Below are positions 56,470 to 64,000 of a DNA stretch of 64,000 nucleotides, piece after piece. The stretch covers positions 22,238,297-22,302,296 of the forward strand of contig OY294068.1 of NCBI GenBank assembly GCA_958510875.1. Reading direction: 5' to 3'. Source of the stretch: Endomychus coccineus. Lineage: Eukaryota; Arthropoda; Insecta; Coleoptera; Endomychidae. The notes below the pieces were generated by a model. That model saw nothing but the letters and a program-made list of their open reading frames with translations. It did no database searches and was not told the DNA's origin. Each line of letters opens with the position of its first letter. Positions within the stretch are counted from its first letter, which is position 1. The position numbers and the translations under genes are program-made.

Positions 56470-56790
56470 TTTATTATTTTTTTCTATTTCATATTTGAAT
56501 TTATGTATGCATTTAAGACCATAATAGCAATAAAACGTAATCAGGAGGTCAAAATCATCCGAAAACAACTATAAACTCGATATTTTGGTTAAATTCGTAT
56601 AATTTAATAATAAATTTGATTTGTTTATCACAAGTTAGCAAATTTGTGGAATATGTTCGACGATATTGCCGATAAAATCGAACTCAGAATACCAAAATTA
56701 TCCGAAAACGACCCTAAAGTCGAATTCATCTATTTTGTTAATAAATAAATTGCTTATTACAAAAACAATATAAATATTTTGATTATATGA
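56470..56790 (-). repeat. Inverted copy of the minisatellite array
   Basis: On the minus strand about two units match 52434-52880, with ACTTTAGGGTCGTTTTCGG and CTCGATATTTTGG-type inverse landmarks. With the inverted arms it makes a larger inverted duplication centred near 55.7 kb. Confidence 0.7.
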
Positions 56791-56841
56791 TAGAATAACT
56801 ACTTTGTTTTTATACCACTTTTATTAATAATAACGTGAAAA

Positions 56842-56879
56842 CGTAACTATAGTTTCAACACCGAAGTGCCATTATCAAA
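56842..56879 (-). ncRNA. Hammerhead-like motif (UUCG-loop variant), left arm
   Basis: This mirrors the motif at 58556-58592: UUGAUAA, unpaired U, GGCAC / GUGUU with UUCG loop, GAAA. The left arm has A where the right arm has G just after ACUAUAGU. Core changes predict inactivity. Confidence 0.45.
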
Positions 56880-57071
56880 CAATTAGAAAATTATGAAGAA
56901 ATCAATGAAACAGTTCAAGTATAAATAGAGTAGAGTAAAGTAGGGTTGAGATTAAGGGGTCAATGGAAATTCCAAAAGCAGGTAGATCATAGGAAAGTAC
57001 AGTATTACATAGTAAACATAGCAACAATTTGTGAATTAGTGAGATTATAATTTAATATTCTAAGAATTATT

Positions 57072-57719
57072 TTAAGAGCGGTTTGAAAGACACATGAAAA
57101 GATCGCTTTGATATAGGTCTAACTGATCATTGAGGATATTTTTATTAGAGTTTTTGACACCTTTATAAATCTCTATTGATTCTAATATATTCAATTTAAA
57201 ACCTCTGGTTTGGTTATGTAGAATGCTCAGACTATCTAAATTAGGGAAATTATGACCAGTTTGTAAAAAATGATAAGCAAAGGTTGAATCAGTTTTGTTG
57301 AGTCTAAACGAGCGAAAATGTTCTTCGTATCTTAATTTGAAATTACGACAAGTTCTACCTATATAAAAGTCATCACAGTCTGGGCAAATCATCTTATAAA
57401 CTCCAGGTTTTCTATATTTATTGATTTTGTCTTTGGCGTTGTATATAAGATGGCAAAGTTTATTTTGAGGTTTGAAACTGATTTTAAAATTATGCCGTGA
57501 TAAAATGTTGGCAATATGTTCGCTTACTGTACCAAAATATGTCAAAGAGATGAATTTAGTGGATACATCTATGTGTTTTATACGCGGATAAATTTTATAG
57601 AAAGTTAATTGTTGTTGTTTGCGATTTATTAGTTTAATTATTTGATCTACCGGAAAACCATTATTGATGGCTATTCGTTTGATCGTGTTCAACTCAATAG
57701 TGAGGTGTTCTATTGACAA
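57072..57719 (-). CDS. PLE GIY-YIG endonuclease fragment, left arm
   Basis: The ORF is 215 codons. Residues about 7-45 (LTIELNTIKRIAINNGFPVD) are the linker after the RT thumb. GVYK (106-109), Cys112 and Cys115, YIG (119-121), Arg130, His150, His156 and Glu180 form the GIY-YIG nuclease with its C/C/H/H zinc ligands. This cleaves target DNA for retroelement insertion in Penelope-like elements. The RT domain is missing because the copy is 5'-truncated at the palindrome centre. The first few residues come from the spacer and are not native. The frame is fully open, suggesting a recent insertion. It is nearly identical to the ORF at 57713-58363. Confidence 0.9.
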   Translation of the reverse strand: MSIEHLTIELNTIKRIAINNGFPVDQIIKLINRKQQQLTFYKIYPRIKHIDVSTKFISLTYFGTVSEHIANILSRHNFKISFKPQNKLCHLIYNAKDKINKYRKPGVYKMICPDCDDFYIGRTCRNFKLRYEEHFRSFRLNKTDSTFAYHFLQTGHNFPNLDSLSILHNQTRGFKLNILESIEIYKGVKNSNKNILNDQLDLYQSDLFMCLSNRS

Positions 57720-58363
57720 TGGTATCGAACCTCACTATTGAGTTGAACACGATCAAACGAATAGCCATCAATAATGGTTTTCCGGTAGATCAAATAATTA
57801 AACTAATAAATCGCAAACAACAACAATTAACTTTCTATAAAATTTATCCGCGTATAAAACACATAGATGTATCCACTAAATTCATCTCTTTGACATATTT
57901 TGGTACAGTAAGCGAACATATTGCCAACATTTTATCACGGCATAATTTTAAAATCAGTTTCAAACCTCAAAATAAACTTTGCCATCTTATATACAACGCC
58001 AAAGACAAAATCAATAAATATAGAAAACCTGGAGTTTATAAGATGATTTGCCCAGACTGTGATGACTTTTATATAGGTAGAACTTGTCGTAATTTCAAAT
58101 TAAGATACGAAGAACATTTTCGCTCGTTTAGACTCAACAAAACTGATTCAACCTTTGCTTATCATTTTTTACAAACTGGTCATAATTTCCCTAATTTAGA
58201 TAGCCTAAGCATTTTACATAACCAAACCAGAGGTTTTAAATTGAATATATTAGAATCAATAGAGATTTATAAAGGTGTCAAAAACTCTAATAAAAATATC
58301 CTCAATGATCAGTTAAACCTATATCAGAGCGATCTTTCCATGTGTCTTTCAAACCGCTCTTAA
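57713..58363 (+). CDS. PLE GIY-YIG endonuclease fragment, right arm
   Basis: This is the mirror copy of the 57072-57719 ORF, 216 codons, overlapping it by 7 bp across the spacer. Protein differences are limited to the spacer-derived start and two residues near the end (QLNLYQSDLSM instead of QLDLYQSDLFM). All GIY-YIG and Cys/His residues are conserved. The two ORFs are divergent, so transcripts from either would be complementary to the opposite arm. Confidence 0.9.
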   Translation: MTMVSNLTIELNTIKRIAINNGFPVDQIIKLINRKQQQLTFYKIYPRIKHIDVSTKFISLTYFGTVSEHIANILSRHNFKISFKPQNKLCHLIYNAKDKINKYRKPGVYKMICPDCDDFYIGRTCRNFKLRYEEHFRSFRLNKTDSTFAYHFLQTGHNFPNLDSLSILHNQTRGFKLNILESIEIYKGVKNSNKNILNDQLNLYQSDLSMCLSNRS

Positions 58364-58555
58364 AATAATTCTTAGAATATTAAATTATAATCTCGCTAAT
58401 TCACAAATTGTTGCTATGTTTACTATGTAATACTGTACTTTCCTATGATCTACCTGGTTTTGGAATTTCCATTGACCCCTTAATCTCAACCCTACTTTAC
58501 TCTACTCTATTTATACTTGAACTGTTTCATTGATTTCTTCATAATTTTCTAATTG

Positions 58556-58592
58556 TTTGATAATGGCACTTCGGTGTTGAAACTATAGTCAC
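58556..58592 (+). ncRNA. Hammerhead-like motif (UUCG-loop variant), right arm
   Basis: The order is UUGAUAA (58557-58563), unpaired U, stem II GGCAC / GUGUU with UUCG loop (58565-58578), GAA, stem III ACU / AGU with AU loop (58582-58589), then C at the cleavage-site position. Geometry equals that of the 20.3-kb ribozyme, but two core positions differ (first C to U, and G to A before the unpaired U) and stem I pairs poorly. Probably an inactive relic. Confidence 0.45.
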
Positions 58593-58689
58593 GTTTTCAC
58601 GTTATTATTAATAAAAGTGGTATAAAAACAAAGTAGTTATTCTTTCATATAATCAAAATGATAAATTACCATAAAGTAACGGCTTCCAC

Positions 58690-58800
58690 CATCGATTTTT
58701 TACAATATAAACAATTTGCGCAACTTTATTTGTGTTCAACTTTTTTCCAATGACATTTTGTCCCATCAAAATCGATCCATTTCAGTGAAAATGAAAATGT
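58690..58800 (-). repeat. W-block repeat, inverted copy
   Basis: On the minus strand it reads AAATGGATCGATTTTGATGG and AAAAAGTTGAACACAAATAA, matching 49640-49740 and 52270-52330. Confidence 0.7.
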
Positions 58801-60090
58801 GCTATCATATTTCAGAAGCAGCAAATAATTAAATGCGAAAACATCGTTTTCATTTATTCATAAAGGACTCAACATCTCAGCCATCCATTTTGCTCATTAT
58901 GTGCCAATATAATGAAGATATGCTGTAGCATTTCAGCGAGATTCAACGCTCCTTCAATTCGGAATTAACATGAAAACAGCGCATCCCGAGAAGCTTGCCT
59001 AGGTCGTTGATGCGGGCAAATATAAACGCAATAATTCTTCGTTATGTAACCCTCATGAAACGTTTATTTCGACAAATCATTTCCACTTAATATTAATCAG
59101 AGCCTACTTTAATTCATGAAGATATAAATGTGGTAGACGCATTAAAAGTTACATAGTTTCCGCTTTATTGAAATGGTGAACCGAAATAGGGACAAAAGTA
59201 CGAGTGGTTGTGGAGAGTAAAACGGGGGTGGGTTGAAAGGCGAAGGCAGGATATTCCAGAGGTCTGCAGGGTTGAGGATGATTTGGCACAACTCCGGCAG
59301 GGTATTCAGCTGAGGGTAACCAGGGGTATAAAACCGAAGCGGCGGTATGAGGCGACCGACCCTCTAGAGAGGGTGGTGGGTAAACTCGTGTAGCACTCCG
59401 TGGCTGGGGAGAGAGGATTCGACCTTTCCCTACACAAAGGAAAAATATCTTTCCCGTACGAGTGAGATTCTGTTACTATGGTTTTAACAAAACTGTGTTA
59501 CCCGACGGGCAGGTGAAAATCTACAGAAAAACTTTTAATATGTTTGTTTTGCTCCATGTGCACGCTACGCGAAATATTTTAAATATTCAGTACAGAGCTA
59601 ATGGCCAACGCGCGGAACCGTCTGCGTATTCTGTTTTTACATCGAGCACTTTTATACGTACGAATATATCCTTGTTACATTTGTCATGCAAGCTACGACA
59701 TTAAAAACAACAAACAATCAGATTAATTATAAGTCGCTTTGTTTCAAGAATCATCCGCGTCTTGTTTAATCAAACAATGCCGGAAAAACCGCATTTGCTA
59801 GATGTTACTTGGCATAATTGGAAACTCATTCTGTAAATAATAAACAGTAATATCTTCATTCATTATTTAAATCATTCATGCATTTTTTCCTGGAGATATG
59901 AGAAAATTATGGAAAATAAAAGTCAGCTCTAGTGTGAAAATAATTAGTACATTCCTGCTGTTTTTTTTTTTTAATTTTAGTTTGCTGGTTTGGTCTTGTC
60001 TATCAACATAATCGAACCCTAAGGTAATCTAACAAAAACTGTACCATAATGAAGCGACCATATATTCCAATAGAAATAGAAGGAATAAAC
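58801..60090. other. Unassigned DNA
   Basis: No gene recognised. Around 59200-59400 the sequence is purine- and GC-rich with an anonymous 61-codon frame (59208-59393). Confidence 0.4.
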
Positions 60091-60093
60091 TTA

Positions 60094-61290
60094 CTTCATA
60101 CCAAGTGGTCTATCACTGCTTTTATTTGCAGTGGCGGCTCGCTAATTTGGCTTAAAATAGTGTCACATACTTCTTTTGCAATAACAGCTCTGTTATCTTC
60201 AGCTGTCGTTTGTTGTCTTTTCTTAGCAGGTTCTTCATTATTGCGTTCTTGATTGTCATTTTCAGTAGAATTTCTAATCTGAATAATTTGCTCTTGGGAC
60301 TGTTTAATTGCCTTTTGCAGTTGAGCACTGCCAATCCCGCGCATTTGAGTCTGATTAAATGATATTTCAACATGTGGCATGATGAAATGAAATATTTTCA
60401 ACCAGTAGAGAATTTCCGGGCAATTGTAATGTTTCAATAAACCACTTGCTTCTCTAATAGTAACTGATCCATCCCATCATAGTCACTGATTTTGTCTAAA
60501 CATTCTTTGAAAGAATCCTGGTGTTCAAATAATGTGTTCACAGTTCGACTTTTGAAAATCCAGCGTGTAGGAACAGCGCGTGGTAATCTACGTTTGACTG
60601 TTTCATCAAGAATTAACGTTCGTTTTGGCGATCGAGAAAAAAGCTGGAAAATGACTGCATATTTGCAAAGAAAATTTTCACTTTTTTATTGCACTGTCCC
60701 GCTCGTTCAATAATTGAATTAAATTGATTTGCGTAACAGAGACTATAATGTGCATGTGGAAATGTTCTTTTGATAATGTCTTGGACACCATTTGTCTTAC
60801 CACTCATCACGGACGCCCCATCGTAACTTTGAGCGATTAGTTTATTTTTATCAGCCCCAGAAGGAGAATTTAAAATAGTTTGCAATTCATTCAGCAATGT
60901 TTTTGCTAATACATCACCATTATGTCCACCTGGCGTAAAAAGACGATTTTTTTCAACAACTTCGGTGTAATTAATTTTATGTCGCAAATAAGCACTGTCT
61001 AACTGTCCACTTTACCTAGAACATGTATGCATTCATGTGGGAAACGTACTTTTGGTGTTTCTTTGCCCTCTCTGAGATATATTTTGAATTATTCAACCCT
61101 TGTTTATTCCACGCCCTAACCTCTTTCTTGAAAATCAAACACAAAACAAAATAGTTTATTTGTTACTGGACATCCGTACATCCACTCGTATTTTTCATAG
61201 ATATTTTTGTTGAATACTCCATTGTGGAAGTGTAGTTTATTTGAAGATCAGGAATAGGCCTTCCTTTCTTTTTAGCTAAAAGTTTTTCCG
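60094..61290 (-). pseudogene. hAT transposase relic, ZMYM1/DUF4371-like
   Basis: Reading on the minus strand: KYEWMYGCPVTNKLFCF (TTF-type zinc finger region, about 61140-61200), WNKQGLNNSKYISERAKKHQ, GDVLAKTLLNELQTIL, SYDGASVMSGKTNGVQDII (the acidic catalytic context) and HAHYSLCYANQFNSII. After these come a PRAVPTRWIFKSRTVNTLFE block (about 60545-60590) and a tail with RKDNKRQ. This is the order found in insect ZMYM1-like hAT proteins with DUF4371. Stops and frameshifts break it into at least four frames. It is unrelated in detail to the hAT relic at 6.5-9 kb. Confidence 0.85.
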
Positions 61291-62255
61291 CGAATGACGG
61301 TTTTTAAAAAAGATTTTGCACACAATTGATTCCAGTCATTGATAATAGACGTGACTTCAGACTTCACGTCTTCGAAATGAATTCACACACTGTACACTAT
61401 GAAGGCAAGATGTTTACTGGAGATACGTTGCTTTGTGCCCCAAAACGATTGTATAAGCGCGTATGCCGAAGATAACCGTAGTCATCCGAATCATACTTGA
61501 AATAGGTACACTTCAGAACGTTCCCCGGACATAGTTTTGAGCGTTAGAATTGCATGCGCCTGTCGCTTAACGTGCGGAATAAAATTATGCACGTAAATAC
61601 ATGCGAATTGCTTTTTGTGTTATCTTGGTGGTAGGGTGGTCATGTTTGTGGCTAGGTGTACACATGCCCTCGTGCAGTCGTGCCCTTTAATATCAGCCGC
61701 CACTGTTTATTTGTTGGCAGTTATAGTCAAAAAGTTAGAGAACTTGTTTTATTATTCAAGCTCTATTTAAATTGCTATGTTAATATAATTCAAATGTTCC
61801 ATGAAAAGTATACGATTGTGAACGAAAATATACGTATATACCCGAGTTTTTGAGTGGCGCAAAATACTTAAAGGAACATCCAGGCCAGCTGACAAACGCT
61901 CTTGTCGTTTTTGGTCAATAAACAGTTATCTAGGGCACATTCCCAAAAATAAGAAGTGGAAGAAGTGAATTGAGAATCGACAGTAGACCTACTTAAGAAT
62001 CAGAGCTACCTTGAAAATTAATGAACGTGTATGTTTGTATGTGTGAATAGACGACATCATAGTTAAATTGTAATATGTGCATCTTAGTCGAGGCAATATG
62101 AGAAAAAACCTCCAATTTTTTTTCTAGGCAAGATGAATTTAGATGAGATCTTCGGCATTCAGTTCTGGAAGACAAATAGACAAAATTTTATCATTCTGTT
62201 ATTGGTGCAACTTTGAAATTGCATTAGTGCATCAAAAAATTCATTTTTTCGAACC
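61291..62255. other. Unassigned AT-rich DNA
   Basis: No gene or element recognised. Confidence 0.4.
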
Positions 62256-62258
62256 AAT

Positions 62259-62755
62259 TTTCGAGCCTGGTTTTAGAAGTTTTATTAACTGATGAATATT
62301 CGTCAAAATTAATATAATTTTGATACTCGGGGTTTGTTGGGGTCGCTGAGTACGAATATGAAGTTTAAAAAAGTCTCCAATGTATCTGTGCGCAGGACTC
62401 CCTTGTGTACAACTCAGGAACATTGCTCCTATTGCATCCGAAAATGGTTACTCGGGAGTTTTCGATGCTTTCTGTATTCAATTAAAATTAATGTCAAAGG
62501 GGTGACGTAGTACTTCAGGACGTCCTGACCTCAAGGTATACGGAGGTCATTTTTAAATCATTGGTGACCATTTTCGATGCTTTTCATATGCAATTGGAGC
62601 AATGTTACTGATTTGTCGTAGTGCTTTTTAAAGATCACTTTTTAAAGATCACATTCCCATTCAGCGACCCCTAAAACCTAAAAAGTATCAAAATTTGATT
62701 AATTTTGACGAATATCAATCAGTTAATAAAACTGCTGAAACCAGGCCAAGTTGTG
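62259..62755. repeat. Inverted repeat, about 100-bp arms
   Basis: Arms at 62259-62365 and 62650-62755 are inverted copies, sharing GTTTTATTAACTGAT, ATTCGTCAAAATTAAT and GGGGTCGCTGA. The spacer is about 290 bp. It may be a MITE or an inverted pair of short repeats; TSDs were not found. Confidence 0.65.
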
Positions 62756-63800
62756 TCTATATTGCCTCGCCTGTCTGCTTTTGTTGGTTTGAGAACACAC
62801 AATGGCGAAAAAATGGTGGATGCGCTGGGTACACGGACTAGTCGTAGCTCCGTAGTGTTTCTTTGTGTCGAATTGATTGCTGCTATCACTCTCATTTTAT
62901 TTCAATATAATAAGCCCAAAATACATTGGAAAAATGGCTATGAATTTGGTATATATGAACTTCGTTGTATCGACCATTAATATTCATGATATTTTATACA
63001 AATTTATAGTACATTTAAACAAAAAGGACTTCAAAATTGTAAAACCATACTGGATGGACAAAAAAAATTACAAAATGTTCCAGCACAACTGTCGTATAAA
63101 ATATTATACTCCGTTTTATTGAGTGAATACAAATTTTACGAGACAACTTGTAGAGGTCCAATGTTCTGAAGATAAACATTGCCATCCCACAGATTTTTAT
63201 AATTGTGTGGACATTTTGATATCCTATAACAGATATAACGCGTCTGCTACAGAAGTGTTATAATGGCTAAAATCACCCGCTACGATAATATAGTGTTTCC
63301 TACTATTAATTTCACTATCCTATGTCCATATCTTAAGACTCCAATTCAAGAGTATGTATAGTTTGACAATCAAAAGATTTCGTTTGATTATGATTGTGCT
63401 TGTGGTTATAAAATGACACGTGCCAGGCTATACATGTACGTTTGTTCTCAATGGGAAATCTACTGCACTGGAAACAATTTCTTTTGAGATACATCCTATT
63501 GCAACATATAGTCTGTTCATCTTAGCATGAAAATTGGTCATCTATTAGAATATTTATACATGATATATCATGTAGTATTATGGTTAGATGACGCCAGAAG
63601 CTATGATTTAATGATGCGATTCTGTTTGGTTGGTAATAAGTATGAATCCATCCAAGTACATGACATGCACAGGTTCTAGGGGTTTAACAACTAACAATTT
63701 CTACTGGCAAATTAGTTTATGTTGCCGCTACTGATGCAGTCTTGAAACAAACAAAAAATATATGAATAATACACAACTATAATATTAAAGTACTTTCTCT
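62756..63800. other. Unassigned AT-rich DNA
   Basis: No gene recognised; the open frames at 62705-63122 have no family motif. Confidence 0.4.
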
Positions 63801-63805
63801 ATGAG

Positions 63806-64000
63806 CAGAAAGGGCCTAAAACTGGTGACAGGATTCCTAACAGGACACTGTCATCTGAATAAAAATCTACACTTAATGGACATTGTTGATGACACAAGTT
63901 GTATTAGATGCAAAGAGGCGGACGAGGCTACAACACTTCGGCAGCGCGTATATGCGCCTGAGGCCATATGAGAGACATCAGTCGATGCAGAACGCTTGAC
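63806..64000 (+). pseudogene. Non-LTR retrotransposon C-terminal fragment
   Basis: The frame RKGLKLVTGFLTGHCHLNKN then LHLMDIVDDTSCIRCKEADE matches the region after RNase H in jockey/R1-type elements, where LLTGH..L..HL..... is followed by a Cys-rich C..C motif with DE. A frameshift follows near 63928, after which RPYERHQSMQNA continues in another frame. The fragment runs off the right edge of the window. Confidence 0.75.

Larger units (their letters stand above)
56776..58660. repeat. Near-perfect palindrome with 0.93-kb arms carrying PLE 3' ends
   Basis: The left arm 56776-57706 and right arm 57729-58660 are inverted copies separated by 22 bp. By eye they differ at only about ten positions, for example GTAACTATAG against GTGACTATAG. 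Each arm holds one GIY-YIG ORF transcribed outward from the centre and a common 3' tail with a hammerhead-like motif. It looks like a head-to-head dimer of a 5'-truncated Penelope-like element. A W-block lies just outside the right arm and the minisatellite just outside the left. Confidence 0.92.

Overview
The window looks like about 64 kb of AT-rich, transposon-dense, gene-poor nuclear DNA from an arthropod, most likely an insect. The grounds are irritans-type mariner relics, Penelope-like retroelements (PLEs) with GIY-YIG endonuclease domains, hAT, PIF/Harbinger and P-like DNA transposons, a Ty3/Gypsy pol gene, non-LTR reverse transcriptase relics, and no prokaryotic gene organisation. I recognise no host protein-coding gene. 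Two short ORFs (10161-10343 minus and 36522-36770 plus) are the only weak host-exon candidates. The order of insect cannot be fixed from this sequence alone.

Layout. 0-5 kb: a scrambled non-LTR fragment (1356-1740), an LTR-like repeat (2402-3848, second copy at 44.4-46.1 kb) and an 8-bp-TSD DNA element (4722-5766). 6.4-9 kb: a hAT transposase relic on the minus strand, cleanly split by a 1.2 kb Tc1/mariner-type element. 9-13.3 kb: a hAT-type MITE and two decayed non-LTR reverse transcriptases, one interrupted by a 251-bp fold-back insertion with a 12-bp TSD. 16.8-20.4 kb: a MITE packed with CACGTG palindromes, then two PLE remnants; the second ends in a complete-looking hammerhead ribozyme. 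22-24.6 kb: two irritans-like mariner relics. 27.4-28.7 kb: two non-autonomous hAT elements with perfect 8-bp TSDs, side by side. 30.5-34.6 kb: a PIF/Harbinger element with TAA TSDs enclosing a 913-codon Gypsy pol ORF that lacks visible LTRs. 34.6-36.4 kb: a fold-back MITE, then a PLE remnant bounded by inverted hammerhead motifs. 37.7-43.3 kb: a P-like MITE, a deleted copy of the 7-kb mariner, and a mariner tail. 44.4-47.7 kb: the second LTR-like repeat abutting a P-like element. 48-58.8 kb: a nest of inverted repeats, including minisatellite arrays, a P-like element with 8-bp TSDs, and a nearly perfect 0.93-kb-armed palindrome carrying two divergent GIY-YIG ORFs. 60-61.3 kb: a ZMYM1-like hAT transposase relic. 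63.8 kb to the end: a non-LTR C-terminal fragment.

The most interesting material is the PLE cohort. At least three sequence groups carry the signature CUGAUGA (or a variant), an unpaired U, stem II, then GAAA. Two copies at 20.3 and 35.3 kb fold by eye into full hammerheads with 6-bp stem I, 4-bp stem II and 3-bp stem III, and stem I shows a compensatory C:G to U:A change between them. PLE hammerheads are a known phenomenon, but the recurrent extra U and the inverted-dimer arrangements deserve testing.

All calls were made by eye. Boundaries without a target-site duplication are approximate, and family names rest on motif recognition without database search.
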